Shown here: positions 9,406-19,936 of the stretch, one piece after another | Numbering within the stretch: position 1 is the first letter of the stretch | Layout of the letters: the number at the start of each line of letters is the position of its first letter | Assembly: GCA_023356535.1 (NCBI GenBank) | Contig: JAKQYF010000009.1 | Span: 1 to 48,893 of the forward strand | Reading direction: 5' to 3' | From: Trichodesmium sp. MAG_R03 | GTDB lineage: Bacteria; Cyanobacteriota; Cyanobacteriia; Cyanobacteriales; Microcoleaceae | Length of the DNA: 48,893 nt | The notes under the pieces: generated by a model | What the model was told of the DNA's origin: nothing | What the model saw: the letters and a program-made list of their open reading frames with translations, nothing else | The model's database searches: none | Position numbers and translations under genes: made by a program

Positions 9406-11220
9406 ATGCAAAAAAATCATTACGAATTAAGCCCTAAATTAATTGCAGGCATCAGTTTATGCCTGGCAATAATTCCAGCTATAGTTTTAGGAGTTCTCAT
9501 TTTTAAATATAGTGTCAATGTACCAATTCAAGACCAATGGCAGATCTCTGATATCTTTGAAAAATTTTATCAAAGAACTCTATCTTTCAGTGATTTAATG
9601 GCACAACACAATGAAAGTAGAAAATTTTTTCCCAGGCTAATTTTTTTGGCCCTAGCATTTATCACTAAATGGAATATTAGATATGAAATGTTAGTCACAT
9701 TTTTACTGGCTTGTATAGTTTCTATAAATATTTATCTGTTAAATAAATTAACAATAGGTGGTTCCCATATTAAAGGTCTAATCATAGCATTTATATCTAA
9801 TATATTTATCTTTTCTGCTGTTCAATATGAAAATTGGTTGTGGGGTATTCAAATAGTTGTTTTTATCCCTATAGTCTGTATTACCTCCTGTATATTAATT
9901 GCTTATTCACGACTAAAGAATCGAACCAAAGTTTTTATTTGTATGGTCTTATCAACCATTAGTACTTTTTCTTATGCTAATGGTTTATTAGCCTGGGTCA
10001 TAGTTTTACCAGTACTAGCTTTAGTACAGCTAAAATTTTGGTCAGATATCAGAAAAAACATAATTTTATATGTTCTATTTTGGATAATTGGATTTATAGC
10101 GAATGTAGCCTTTTATTTCCATGATTATAAAAAGCCATTATCTCACCCTAATCCATTAGAATCAATTCAATATCCATATCGAATATTCCAATATTTTCTA
10201 GCATTTTTAGGTGGTTCTCTAGGAGTTAATAGTAGTATACAGGCTATAAATAATGCAATTATTTTTGGCTTATTAATTCTTATTATATTTATTGGTTTTT
10301 GTTATTATATAATATGGCATATCAAAGACTATGAATTGCGATATAAAACTATTAGCTGGATTATGCTTGGTTTATATACAGTTATTAGTGCTCTAGTTAC
10401 ATCATTTGGTAGAGTAACGTTTGGTGTAGAGCAAGCTCTATCATCAAGATATACAACATTTTCAACCTATATCATTATCTCTATAATTCATTTAATGATA
10501 ATTGTGGGAGAAGATGCCATTAAAAAATATTCTTTTTTAATAAATAGAAATTTATTCTCGAAAATTATTTGCTGGTTTATTGGTATAATAACTGTTATTC
10601 AAGTACACAACTTTACCTATAGTATAGACAAGATGAGGTTATGGAACCAAAATGTTTTGAAATATAAAGGCTGTTTGCTACTAATTGATTTTACTCACGA
10701 TAACTGTAAAAATTTGATTGACCCGTACTATTTTGAATATATAAAAAAACAGGCGCATTACTTAACAGAAGTAGGTTTTTTAGAGCCTGGCTTAATCGCA
10801 ACTAACCGAATTACAGACTTAATAGATATGAGTAACAGTAGACAAGTAGAAGGTACTTTTGAAAAGCTAGAATTTATTGGTGATAATAACTTCTTAGCAA
10901 CTGGTTGGGCTATATTTACTGATACAAATTTACCTGTAGATGCAATAATTCTCAGTTATGATAATTTGCAAGGTGAACCTATTGTTTCTGCTGTGGCAGA
11001 TATGACAATGACAAGATCTAATCTTGTCAAAGAACTTAAGAGTCAAAAATACTTGAGATCAGGATGGCAAAAAATATTATATACTCATAGGTTTCCCCAA
11101 GGAAATATTAATGTTAAAGCTTGGGCATTAGATACGAATACAACTAAATTTTATCAAATTCCTGGTGTTTATATAGTTAACAAGAATGGTCAAAATATTA
11201 GTATTTTATTAGGTAATTAA
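9406..11220 (+). CDS. polytopic membrane protein of unknown function
   Basis: 604 residues. About ten hydrophobic helices fill residues 10-400; the first is near 12-32. A loop after it carries QDQWQ and QHNESRKFFPR, which recall the first periplasmic loop of GT-C-type membrane glycosyltransferases, though no defining motif is certain. The last ~200 residues are soluble and beta-rich (GDNNFLATGWA, VKAWALD). It follows the SGNH genes and is divergent from the minus-strand one; a membrane glycan enzyme beside secreted SGNH enzymes would make sense, but this is inference. Very AT-rich codon use, like its neighbours. Confidence 0.6.
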   Translation: MQKNHYELSPKLIAGISLCLAIIPAIVLGVLIFKYSVNVPIQDQWQISDIFEKFYQRTLSFSDLMAQHNESRKFFPRLIFLALAFITKWNIRYEMLVTFLLACIVSINIYLLNKLTIGGSHIKGLIIAFISNIFIFSAVQYENWLWGIQIVVFIPIVCITSCILIAYSRLKNRTKVFICMVLSTISTFSYANGLLAWVIVLPVLALVQLKFWSDIRKNIILYVLFWIIGFIANVAFYFHDYKKPLSHPNPLESIQYPYRIFQYFLAFLGGSLGVNSSIQAINNAIIFGLLILIIFIGFCYYIIWHIKDYELRYKTISWIMLGLYTVISALVTSFGRVTFGVEQALSSRYTTFSTYIIISIIHLMIIVGEDAIKKYSFLINRNLFSKIICWFIGIITVIQVHNFTYSIDKMRLWNQNVLKYKGCLLLIDFTHDNCKNLIDPYYFEYIKKQAHYLTEVGFLEPGLIATNRITDLIDMSNSRQVEGTFEKLEFIGDNNFLATGWAIFTDTNLPVDAIILSYDNLQGEPIVSAVADMTMTRSNLVKELKSQKYLRSGWQKILYTHRFPQGNINVKAWALDTNTTKFYQIPGVYIVNKNGQNISILLGN

Positions 11221-11514
11221 AAAAGTAATCGTAAGTATTCAACTTTTCCTAAGTCATGCTACACAAATAGATTTTGAACAAAGAAAGGGAGAAGGTAGAG
11301 GGCACGAGGTAGGAGGGATTTATTCCGCACCGAAGGTACAAATAGTCCAATAAAATAGCCACTTGACTATCTTAAAATTATGGCAAAGATTCCAATATCT
11401 TCTCACAATTTATTTTCCTTGTAGCCAAACATCTTAAATGGGGATTTTGTTCAGGAACATTTAGAGCTAAACGAATATATCTTACTTGGTTATTATATAG
11501 AAACTTAAAACAGA

Positions 11515-12445
11515 ATGACAAGACAACTCCACGACCAATTTTCTAAACAATATCTCAAAGAATTACTTTCACCTTTTGGTAAAGTCGAAATTAGTCGAAA
11601 GGTGACTGAAGAAGTAAGACCAGTAAGTATTTTTTTTCTCACGTCTCAAAACCGCCTATTTCGAGTATTAATTTAGGAATATTAAGTAAAATATTACTGG
11701 GTGATTGTTTAATTGAATCATTTGGGAATAAACCTACCTTGAATGAAGTTTGTAGTTGTTTGCTGAAGTTATTTTCTATTCAGAGTTAATTGCAAGGAGA
11801 AGCTAAATGTAATCAAGAATCTATTAATGAAATAGATTTGCCTTCTTGATTGATTTTAGCTATTTCTGTTTCTGAGAAATTAATTAATAGTTTTGGTTTT
11901 CAGGTCGATCCAGAAAATGAGGTTAAAGGAGTTGACATTTCTCAAGCTGGATGGAAAACAAATATAATTGTAATTAATCAATTACCAGTAATTCCAGAAA
12001 CTTTTTGGTTAAGAATTTGAGGCAAAGAAAAAACTCAAAAATTAGCTATATTAGAATTAGTTGATTGATCATCGGAAAACCCTTTAATCAATCTGGTGCT
12101 AAAACAGATTTCAATTTGGAGAACTAATTTATAAATTTTATAAATCAAGTAGGAATTAATATCAGAGGAGAGAGAATTAATTAATTAATTATGAATTGAT
12201 CACTAGCTGATCTGAAATGGCCTGAAGATGTGAGTTAAGAAGGAGGAAAATAAAGACGAAAGATTGTACTGAAAAGCTTGTAAAAGAATGGATTTAGCGC
12301 ACTCCGCTAAGAGTTATTAGAAGTTCTAGAAACTTTATTAAACTTATCTTCTCATGAATATGCTAAAATACTACTTAGTTGCTTAATTTATCACAGAAGG
12401 AACTCTGAGAGCTAATCAAAAATGAATCGTCAAAAGAGAAAAACT
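11515..12445 (+). pseudogene. decayed Rpn/DUF4351-type (PD-(D/E)XK nuclease/transposase-related) gene
   Basis: The frame opens at ATG 11515 with MTRQLHDQFSKQYLKELL and GKVEISRKVTEEVRP, matching the start of the cyanobacterial Rpn-like/DUF4351 family (T-R-x-x-H-D-Q-F-x-K). Later blocks are recognisable between stops and shifts: KLINSFGFQ, VIVINQLPVIPETFWLRI near 11960-12020, and a C-terminal LLNLSSHEYAKILL near 12340. Several stops (for example near 11672, 12018 and 12065) and frame changes rule out an intact product. These proteins often lie among mobile elements. Confidence in decay is high, in the family moderate. Confidence 0.6.
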
Positions 12446-12654
12446 GAACGGGACAATTTAGATATAACCTACATTTTTTACGACAAAATGTAGTATACAA
12501 ATATATAAGTCATAAAGTCAAAAATAAGAAAAAAATCATAGTGGCCAATAGTAGTCAACGATTCAGTAGCAAGCTACGGATTTTATACTAATTTTCATGT
12601 TACAAATTGAAGTAGGGAATGTGGGATAGAAAAACTAAACCTAAACGGGAAATT

Positions 12655-12978
12655 TTAGTCTGAATTAATTCTACCTCTTGACCTATAGGGAGAGGGGTTT
12701 TCCCAAAAAAATTGATTTATATTTTGAACTAAATGATTGAATAAAATATTGCCAGCTAATAAATTTCCAGCACTATTTTAATGAGGTTTCTTCAATAAGT
12801 ATAAAGGATGGGTATTTTGTTCTATTTTAAATCTCTCCAACATATCTATATGAGGAATGCCATTAACTTCTGAAAATTTGCTCAAAATTTATTTCTGACA
12901 AGTCAAATGATAAAACTCTCGTTTTAAATCATCATAGTCTGCAAAAATTTCATTTAATAACTTATCATTAACTTGATA
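12655..12978 (-). pseudogene. fossil C-terminal piece of an SGNH hydrolase-like gene
   Basis: One minus-strand frame from about 12978 down to a TAA at 12655 reads as the tail of an SGNH protein, interrupted by two TAA codons. Recognisable parts are LLNEIFADYDDLK, VNGIPHIDMLERF and LKKPH*NSAGNLLAGN, matching the KPNKLL / IYHLDIVEKF / IHWNIAGNRLAAE region of the intact gene at 8114-9181. The catalytic half with GDS is missing. It shows that the SGNH family once extended further right. Confidence 0.6.
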
Positions 12979-13011
12979 GAAGTTCCTGTGTTTGCCTAGC
13001 ATTTCGCAGGA

Positions 13012-13039
13012 TAACTGATAACTGATAACTGATAACTGA
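13012..13039. repeat. ATAACTG heptamer tandem repeat, four units
   Basis: Four consecutive ATAACTG units end two bases before the ATG of mfd, so they lie in its 5' leader and replace any clear ribosome binding site. A related ACTGATAACTGAAATGAC stretch occurs at about 34477-34494. Typical cyanobacterial short tandem repeats; copy-number change could affect mfd translation, but that is speculation. Confidence 0.7.
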
Positions 13040-13040
13040 A

Positions 13041-16000
13041 ATGACACTATCATCTATTATTAGACTACTGGGTCGATCGCCTCTCACAACCGAACTTCTA
13101 AACAAACTCCAACAATACTCATGCTTACAACTCAACGGCACTCCCCGTTTACCCAAAGGTTTACTCACATCCACTCTCGCCCAACAACAGCAGCAAAATT
13201 TGCTCATTGTCACTGCAACTTTAGAAGAGGCGGGGAGGTGGACGGCACAGTTAGAAGCAATAGGATGGGTTAAAGTTCACTTTTACCCTACTTCAGAAGC
13301 ATCCCCTTATGAACCTTCCTATTCAGAAGAAATGATTTGGGGACAAATGCAGGTTTTAGCAGACTTAATAAGTGAAAATGTCCCAGAAAATGTAACCAGC
13401 AACGACAACAGTAGCAATAAAGCCAAAATGGCCGTAGTAGCAACAGAGCGATCGCTCCAGCCTCACCTACCTACAGTTAAAAAATTTCAACCCTACTGTC
13501 TGACCCTTATTCCTGGCATTACGAGGAGCTCCAAAACCTTCAGCGCGACTAGGAGATCAAACACAAATATACAGATAAATTATTCTGAGTCTGATGGTTT
13601 AGAGTCTCCATCTTTAGATAAAAAACTTGTCCAGATGGGATACGAACGAGTGCCATTAGTCGAAACCGAGGGTCAGTGGAGTTGGCGAGGAGATATTATA
13701 GATGTATTTCCTGTGGCCTCAGAATTACCGGTACGCCTAGAATGGTTTGGGGACGAACTCAGACAAATTCGGGAATTTGACCCTTCTACCCAACGTTCTC
13801 TTGACAAAATTGCCCAAATAGTATTAACGCCTAGAGATTTTAGTCAGTGGGGGTTAGGAAACTTAGAGTCAATAACTAACTCAACATTTGTTTCCCTATT
13901 AGACTACCTGCCAGAAAATACTCTCATTGCCATAGATGAACCAGATCAATGTGCTGCCCATGGTGATCACTGGTTTGATCTGGTAGAAGAAAACTGGCAA
14001 CAACTCAACATCTCCCGACCATTACCAAAAATTCATCGTACATTTGCCGACTCCCTGGAAGAAGTCGAGCTTTTTCCCAGACTATATTTATCCGAACTCA
14101 CCAAAGAAACCAAGAGCAATATTACCGCCTCAATTCCCTACACTCTCAATCTTGCCAGTCGCCCCTTACCAGTGATGCCACACCAATACGCCAAACTGGC
14201 AGAAAACCTGCGCCAACAAAGGGAAGATAAACATTCCGTTTTCTTGATTTCTGCTCAACCGTCACGCTCTGTCTCTCTCCTGCAGGAACACGACTGTCCG
14301 GCCCAGTTTATTCCCAACCCCCGTGACTATCCTATCATTGACAAACTGCAAACCCAATATACCCCCATTGCTCTCAAATATAGTGGTTTAGCAGAATTAG
14401 AAGGATTTATTTTGCCCACATTCCGGTTAGCAGTTATCACCGACAGAGAATTTTACGGACAACATACCCTTGCCACTCCCACCTATATTCGCAAACGCCG
14501 TCAAACCAACTCCAAACAAGTAGACCCCAACAAACTGCAACCAGGAGATTATGTAGTTCACCGCCAACATGGTATCGGCAAATTCATGAAACTAGAAAGT
14601 CTGACTCTAAATAATGAAACTCGTGACTATCTAACAATTCAATATGTTGACGGTTTGCTCAGAGTTGCCGCTGACCAACTCAGTTCCTTGTCAAGGTTGA
14701 GAAGCACTGATCAGAAAAAACCCCAACTCAATAAACTGACTGGCAAAACCTGGGAAAGTACCAAAAAGAAAGTTCGTAAGTCAATCAAAAAATTAGCTGT
14801 TGACCTGCTGAAACTCTATGCTCAACGTGGTCAAGAAACAGGTTACAGTTTCCCCCCCGACACTCCGTGGCAGGAAGAAATGGAAGATTCATTTCCCTAT
14901 CAACCCACCCCTGACCAATTGAAAGCAACCCAAGATGTGAAAAGAGATATGGAAAGCGAACGGGCAATGGATCGTCTGGTTTGCGGTGACGTTGGTTTCG
15001 GAAAAACAGAAGTTGCCATCCGAGCAATTTTTAAAGCAGTGACCGCGGAAAAACAAGTAGCATTTCTCGCACCAACAACAGTTTTAACTCAACAACATTA
15101 TCACACTCTCAAAGAACGTTTTGCTCCCTACCCTATAGAAATAGGTTTACTAAACCGCTTCCGTACTCCTAATGAAAAGAAAGAAATTCAACACAGGTTA
15201 GCAACAGGGGAATTAGATATTATTGTTGGTACTCAATCAATTTTAAGTAAGACAATCCAGTTTCGGGAATTAGGTTTGTTGGTAGTGGATGAGGAACAAA
15301 GGTTTGGTGTTAACCAAAAGGAAAAAATTAAGGCACTCAAAGCCGAAGTGGATGTGCTAACACTGACCGCAACACCAATTCCGAGAACATTATATATGGC
15401 ACTTTCAGGAATTAGGGAAATGAGTTTGATTACAACTCCACCTCCTTTGCGTCGCTCTATCAAAACTCACCTTGCACCTTATGATCTGGAAACTGCCCGC
15501 ACTGCAATTCGTCAAGAATTAAATCGGGGAGGGCAAGTATTTTATGTGGTGCCACGGATTGAAGGTATTGAAGAATTGGCGGGAAAATTGCGAGCAATGA
15601 TTCCCGGAGCAAGAATTAATATTGGTCATGGTCAAATGAATGCGGCAGAGTTGGAGTCAATTATGCTGACTTTTAGTTCGGGTGAAGCTGATATCTTAGT
15701 TTGTACTACAATTATTGAATCTGGTTTAGATATTCCCCGCGTCAATACTATTTTAATAGAAGAGGCTCAAAAATTTGGCTTGTCTCAGTTGTATCAGCTG
15801 CGAGGCAGGGTAGGTAGAGCAGGGGTGCAAGCTCATGCATGGTTGTTTTATCCAACTACTGCCACCGGTAGAATTGCACTGACGGATGATGCACAAAAAC
15901 GCTTGCGAGCGATTCAGGAATTTACTCAGTTGGGCTCAGGATATCATTTGGCAATGAGAGATTTAGAGATTCGGGGAGCGGGGGATATTTTAGGAGCAGA

Positions 16001-16559
16001 GCAGTCTGGTCAGGTGAACGCTATCGGATTCGATCTGTATACGGAAATGTTAGAAGAAGCAATTGGGGAAATCAAAGGTCAGGAAATTCCTCAAGTTGAT
16101 GATACACAAATTGACCTGAGTTTGACTGCATTCATTCCGGCAGATTATATTACAGATTTAGATCAAAAAATCAGTGCCTATCGCTCGGTTGCTGATGCTA
16201 ACAGTAGGCAAGAATTGAGTCAAATAGAAATTGATTGGAGCGATCGCTACGGTGCAATTCCGAAAGCTGGTTTACAGTTATTAAGAATGATGGAATTAAA
16301 ACAAATTGCCAAAAAAATAGGCTTTTCTCGGATTAAAGTAGAAGGTAAACAACATGTTGTTTTAGAAACACCAATGGAAGAACCTGCATGGAATTTATTA
16401 AAAGAGAAATTACCAGGTCATTTACAATCTCGTTTTGTCTTTAGTAAAGGTAAAGTTACAGTACGTGGTTTAGGTACTTTAAACGCAGATAAACAACTAG
16501 AAAGTTTAATAGAATGGTTGAGTAAAATGGAGGCTGCTTTACCAGAAAGTCAATTTTAG
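13041..16559 (+). CDS. mfd: transcription-repair coupling factor Mfd
   Basis: 1172 residues, usual length for the family. The N-terminal UvrB-like module (about 1-340) includes ATLEEAGRW and [14 protein letters not shown]. The RNA polymerase-interacting domain is near 490-565 ([14 protein letters not shown]). The RecG-type translocase has Walker [10 protein letters not shown] (about 649-657), the DEEQRFG box (about 749) and RGRVGRAG (about 920), and the C-terminal TRCF domain starts near 1030 ([12 protein letters not shown]). It removes RNA polymerase stalled at DNA damage and recruits UvrA. Residues ~160-190 between CLTLIPG and [13 protein letters not shown] look longer than I expect and low in conservation. 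The start follows directly on the heptamer repeat. Confidence 0.95.
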   Translation: MTLSSIIRLLGRSPLTTELLNKLQQYSCLQLNGTPRLPKGLLTSTLAQQQQQNLLIVTATLEEAGRWTAQLEAIGWVKVHFYPTSEASPYEPSYSEEMIWGQMQVLADLISENVPENVTSNDNSSNKAKMAVVATERSLQPHLPTVKKFQPYCLTLIPGITRSSKTFSATRRSNTNIQINYSESDGLESPSLDKKLVQMGYERVPLVETEGQWSWRGDIIDVFPVASELPVRLEWFGDELRQIREFDPSTQRSLDKIAQIVLTPRDFSQWGLGNLESITNSTFVSLLDYLPENTLIAIDEPDQCAAHGDHWFDLVEENWQQLNISRPLPKIHRTFADSLEEVELFPRLYLSELTKETKSNITASIPYTLNLASRPLPVMPHQYAKLAENLRQQREDKHSVFLISAQPSRSVSLLQEHDCPAQFIPNPRDYPIIDKLQTQYTPIALKYSGLAELEGFILPTFRLAVITDREFYGQHTLATPTYIRKRRQTNSKQVDPNKLQPGDYVVHRQHGIGKFMKLESLTLNNETRDYLTIQYVDGLLRVAADQLSSLSRLRSTDQKKPQLNKLTGKTWESTKKKVRKSIKKLAVDLLKLYAQRGQETGYSFPPDTPWQEEMEDSFPYQPTPDQLKATQDVKRDMESERAMDRLVCGDVGFGKTEVAIRAIFKAVTAEKQVAFLAPTTVLTQQHYHTLKERFAPYPIEIGLLNRFRTPNEKKEIQHRLATGELDIIVGTQSILSKTIQFRELGLLVVDEEQRFGVNQKEKIKALKAEVDVLTLTATPIPRTLYMALSGIREMSLITTPPPLRRSIKTHLAPYDLETARTAIRQELNRGGQVFYVVPRIEGIEELAGKLRAMIPGARINIGHGQMNAAELESIMLTFSSGEADILVCTTIIESGLDIPRVNTILIEEAQKFGLSQLYQLRGRVGRAGVQAHAWLFYPTTATGRIALTDDAQKRLRAIQEFTQLGSGYHLAMRDLEIRGAGDILGAEQSGQVNAIGFDLYTEMLEEAIGEIKGQEIPQVDDTQIDLSLTAFIPADYITDLDQKISAYRSVADANSRQELSQIEIDWSDRYGAIPKAGLQLLRMMELKQIAKKIGFSRIKVEGKQHVVLETPMEEPAWNLLKEKLPGHLQSRFVFSKGKVTVRGLGTLNADKQLESLIEWLSKMEAALPESQF

Positions 16560-16768
16560 AAATAGGAAGTATAGACTTAAGAATGAAAATTTTATTACAG
16601 CAGATTTCGGGCAAATGATGTACAGGGTCAATGGTCAAAATCATGTAGTGCGGGCATCTTGCCCGCGTAAATGTATCTCATAATCAAGGAAAGCGCTGTA
16701 TCTATACAAGTGAAATTGCTCAAACTCTATAGCAATCCTAAATTGGTCGTCATAGATATAATAGTAAT

Positions 16769-16900
16769 CAGGACTTGCGCCAAGATACTATATATAGAGC
16801 CTTGGTTCGTTACGAAGTGCGCTTTTCATGCCGCGAAGCGTTAGCGAAGCTTTGCGTCAGCAAAACACACCCTACCAATAGGGTTCATGGGTAAGTCCTA
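16769..16900 (+). mobile_element. MITE-like family A, long copy A1
   Basis: About 131 bp between CAGGACTTGCGC and GTAAGTCCTA, with the GC-rich long-type core (GCGAAGCGTTAGCG... CACACCCTACC). AGTAAT occurs directly outside both ends (16763-16768 and 16901-16906), an apparent target duplication. Just upstream, near 16727, is an isolated family H end. It fills most of the gap between mfd and cobH. Confidence 0.75.
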
Positions 16901-16972
16901 AGTAATAATAACATCTCCAGTCAAAAGACAAAAAATGACTGTGCTTTCCTTGTCGTCGCCAAGAGCATTCCG

Positions 16973-17632
16973 TTATTGATTTCTTTGATCAGTCTCTGGT
17001 TGCGATACCTTGCTTTCCTTTGCTAAAGCATTAATGGCGGCAGCAGCTATGGCACTGCCTCCCCGTCGTCCATGCAGTGTGATAAATGGAACACCGCGAC
17101 TATTTTTGGCCAGTTCGGCTTTTGACTCTGCTGCACCCACAAACCCTACAGGAAAACCTAAAATCAGGGCAGGCTTTGCCATTCCCTCATCTAACAATTC
17201 TAGTAAGTGAAATAGTGCGGTTGGTGCATTGCCAATAGCTACAATAGAACCATGAATCAGAGGTTTCCATAATTCTATAGCAGCCGCCGAGCGAGTATTA
17301 TTAATTCGTTGCACCATTTCTGGTACTTCTGGATAATTGAGGGTGCAAATCACTTCATTATTAGCAGGCAAACGATGACGAATAATTCCATTGGCTACCA
17401 TTTGAACATCACAAAAGATGGGCGCGCCCTTGATTAATGAAGCGCGACCTATTTTTACTGCATTCAGTGAAGTTGCTAGTTCTTCCAGAATATCTGTCAT
17501 CCCACAGGCGTGAATTAGTCTAACTGCCATATCAGCTAAATCAATAGGGAAATTCTCTAGGTTTGCTTCAGAACGAATTATTGCAAAAGATTTGTGGTAA
17601 ATTTCTTGGCCGTTGCGAATGTAATCAATCAT
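16973..17632 (-). CDS. cobH: precorrin-8X methylmutase (cobalamin biosynthesis)
   Basis: 219 residues, normal for CobH/CbiC, which moves the C-11 methyl group to C-12 to give hydrogenobyrinic or cobyrinic acid. The presumed catalytic His is His41 in RLIHACGM. Family features include FCDVQMVANGI, GNAPTALFHLLEL and GFPVGFVGAAESK, and a C-terminal GRRGGSAIAAAAINAL. No other cobalamin genes are in the window. It converges on mfd with an A-family element between them, so it is probably a single-gene unit. Cytoplasmic enzyme. Confidence 0.93.
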   Translation of the reverse strand: MIDYIRNGQEIYHKSFAIIRSEANLENFPIDLADMAVRLIHACGMTDILEELATSLNAVKIGRASLIKGAPIFCDVQMVANGIIRHRLPANNEVICTLNYPEVPEMVQRINNTRSAAAIELWKPLIHGSIVAIGNAPTALFHLLELLDEGMAKPALILGFPVGFVGAAESKAELAKNSRGVPFITLHGRRGGSAIAAAAINALAKESKVSQPETDQRNQ

Positions 17633-17672
17633 TTAGTAAAATTTAGGAAGTTGTTTATGTATCTAAAATATA

Positions 17673-17859
17673 CAGGACTTACGCAAATTCATCTTGAAAA
17701 CACTATATTTAGGGGCGAATGTCATTCGCCCTCACTGGAAGGACAGGCCCGTGCGTAATTATAGTGATTCCGAATAAGAATGGGATACTTTTTCAGCTAA
17801 AACCCTTCCACAGCAAGAAAATCTTGTCTCAATCTAAATCAGAATGACTATAGTCCTGT
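17673..17859 (+). mobile_element. family A short copy S1 interrupted by a family E element
   Basis: The left end CAGGACTTACGC is at 17673 and the CGAATG/CATTCG core near 17717-17730. The right end reads GTGCGTAA, is interrupted, and resumes as GTCCTGT at 17853. The interruption (17759-17852) is a family E element. The original short copy would be about 94 bp. Confidence 0.7.
17759..17852 (+). mobile_element. MITE-like family E copy nested in family A
   Basis: About 94 bp from TTATAGTGATTCC to GAATGACTATA, roughly inverted ends, closely matching a second copy at 42498-42590 (shared CGAATAAGAATGGGA and GCAAGAAAA.CTTGTCTCAATC). It sits in the right terminal repeat of a family A copy, with TA at both junctions. 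Confidence 0.7.
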
Positions 17860-17871
17860 TGGTAATACAAT

Positions 17872-17963
17872 CAGGACTTACCCATGCTTCACCTTGAAAA
17901 CGCCATATGTAGTGGCGAATGGCATTCGCCCTCACTGGATGCAGTGCCTGTGCGTAAGTCCTG
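17872..17963 (+). mobile_element. MITE-like family A, short copy S2
   Basis: 92 bp from CAGGACTTACCC to GCGTAAGTCCTG with the palindromic core GGCGAATGGCATTCGCC. A clean 5-bp duplication ACAAT flanks it (17867-17871 and 17964-17968). Confidence 0.8.
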
Positions 17964-18084
17964 ACAATAAGTCTTGATAGCAAAAAAAAGAGCATATTGC
18001 TAGCATTTCTTGCGTGGAAAAGACTATTTATTGGTATCAAACAATTTGAAATGTTGCCAAGATGGGCTAGCAATAAGAGATAGC

Positions 18085-18230
18085 TACAATTCAACTCACA
18101 TTCCGCATTTCAGATATACTATAAATATAGTACAAAGGTATTTTAACGAAGAAGGTGGATTACATCCTCTGTTATTACTAATAACTATCAATATTTTTGG
18201 TAATATATATTTTTACTGACAAACTTCATA
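18085..18230 (+). repeat. family F repeat, partial copy F1
   Basis: About 145 bp similar to 26328-26465 upstream of the Crp-family gene: shared ACATTCCGCA, GAAGAAGGTGGATTACA and CTCTGTTATTACTAATA. Its right end is missing. A further fragment of the left end is near 18713-18745. Non-coding. Confidence 0.55.
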
Positions 18231-18271
18231 TTAGGCGATGGGACAAGCCTGCTTTTATACTCGGATTTAGT

Positions 18272-18370
18272 CAGGACTTACGCAACGGCACTAGGGCACT
18301 AGTTATAGTTGCAATATCTTGAAAATGACAAATTTTTGTACCATATATAGCGGTCCTAAGTAAATCCTGT
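18272..18370 (+). mobile_element. MITE-like family A, short copy S3
   Basis: Starts CAGGACTTACGC and ends with a decayed AAGTAAATCCTG. It has the CCATATATAGCGGT-type core rather than the CGAATG palindrome. No clear target duplication. Confidence 0.55.
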
Positions 18371-19150
18371 AGGTACGACACCAAAGCTCTAACTATCTAT
18401 GGTATAAATTTAGATTTGCTTAATGTTGAGGATCAAAAAAAAATAATAAAGAGTCCCTAATTGCTTTCCAGTCTATCAATGAAATATCATCATTGTGACT
18501 GAGGGACCCGACTAATTTAATATACGTTGTCCTACCAGAGAGAAGAACACCATAAGCAATGTAATTCTTATTATGAAGCTAATGATAAATTTTGTCAATA
18601 CTTTTTTTTAGTTTTACTTCAAGAAATTTGCATTAATAATATTAATTGCTGACATAAAAAAGTTTTCTTGCTAAATCTTAGTCATTTCTTAAGATTTAAC
18701 TATGTAGTTGCAACCAACATTCCGCATTTCAAATTGTACTATTAAAGTAGTATAAAGAAACCTTAGCTTAGTAAGTATTTATACTATATTGATCCTATTC
18801 ATTAACCTTTCTCATTGGCCAAATTCTCAGGAAAATATTAAATATAAATACTTACTTAACTGTTTACTCTTATTAACTACTCTGATTTTTTCCTGACTTC
18901 TAAATTCTTTTTGTAATATATTATGTGCTGCAAAATGTAATTTACAAAAATTAATAATAAAATATCTCAAAAAAACCTTGACAAAATTAGAAAATTATTG
19001 AATATTAGTTTCAATAAGTATTTTAATATACTGTTGGTTTACAAGGCCCAAAATGATAACAGTTGTCATTAATCTTCAATCTTTTGTTCCAAAATCAAAA
19101 ACTATTGATTTTTGTACTATCAGTGGACATCTAAATTTGAAGAAAAAAAA
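18371..19150. other. AT-rich non-coding stretch
   Basis: About 780 bp with no credible gene. It contains only a fragment of the family F left end (ACATTCCGCATTTC near 18719) and a weak hairpin pairing AGTCCCT with AGGGACC between about 18450 and 18510. Confidence 0.5.
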
Positions 19151-19572
19151 ATGACCACTAGAAATGAGCGGCCAGAGCTATGTATTTTGATTAAAGGTAT
19201 GATACTACAATTAGGAACCAAAGAAAAATTTTCCACTCATTTCAAAAATACAAAATGGGAGTGAGTATCAAGCCAATGCTGACTTAGCAATGGAATTAAA
19301 TCACAAATATCACATAAAATTAGAATCTATATTCTATTCTGGTAATTTTATCTCTAAAACTGCCATAAATGTTGTTTCTTTTTTAGAAAAATTTGCTCAT
19401 AGTGGTAGTATTTTGCAATAGAAATGTCATTGAGTTTTTTTGTGATTAAATTATAGATAATTTTTGCTCAATTATCATTGCTGATATAGCTGATATTTTG
19501 GGCCTTTAATCAGCACTAAATTCATTAGTTGAGCCAAGTTATTTGTATATAGATTTCTTGTTAATCCTTTGA
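19151..19572 (+). pseudogene. decayed gene of unknown family upstream of isiA
   Basis: Protein-like reading is spread over three frames. It begins MTTRNERPELCILIKGM at 19151, shifts after HFKNTKWE near 19257 to GSEYQANADLAMELNHKYH and FYSGNFISKTAINVVSFLE, stops, then resumes as IIIADIADILGL and EPSYLYIDFLLIL up to about 19567. At least two shifts and several stops are needed, so it is dead. I do not recognise the family. Confidence 0.45.
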
Positions 19573-19612
19573 TGACTCTATAGATCAAAGAATCAAAAAT
19601 GGACAATTTAAT

Positions 19613-19821
19613 GTCAGGATTCAGGTATCTCAAACCCAGTCAGAGAGTGAATTCTAAAAATGACTGACTCAGGAATTTAATAGTCTCATTCTCAATAATG
19701 ACGAAAATAAAGGTTGATAGCCATTTTAGTTTTGAGAATAAGAATGTAATTTGGGAAGTCAGTACCGGAAATGCTTATCCGTCAATACTTATAGGCTTTT
19801 TCATAGGACCTGAATCCTTAC
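19613..19821 (+). mobile_element. MITE-like family B, copy B1
   Basis: About 209 bp with ends GTCAGGATTCAGGT and ACCTGAATCCTTAC, an inverted pair. The interior holds TAGTCTCATTCTCAATAATGAC and CTTATAGGCTTTTTCATAGG. A full inverted copy lies at 25396-25597, and the last 50 bp recur at 27211-27260. Non-coding, about 300 bp upstream of isiA. Confidence 0.75.
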
Positions 19822-19882
19822 CAATTAATTCTGTCCAAGTACTTAGTCTAAAAGAGTAGCTGTCAAGCTATTGTGATCGTGC

Positions 19883-19936
19883 TTGCTAATATATTAGCAA
19901 TCTTATATTGTGTTGACTATTATTCAGATTAATAAT
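19883..19936 (+). promoter_or_regulatory. candidate isiA operator region: palindrome and inverted AATAAT repeat
   Basis: An 18-bp perfect palindrome TTGCTAATATATTAGCAA (19883-19900) is followed by ATTATT-N6-AATAAT (19919-19936), both 180-235 bp upstream of the isiA start. isiA is repressed by Fur in other cyanobacteria, and the second site loosely resembles a Fur box. The match is weak and the site assignment is inference. Confidence 0.3.

Noticed and set aside
13012..13039. Possible CRISPR-like repeat
   Set aside because: Units are 7 bases in direct tandem without spacers.
17010..17210. Plus-strand open frame inside cobH
   Set aside because: Shadow frame of a clear precorrin-8X methylmutase on the other strand.
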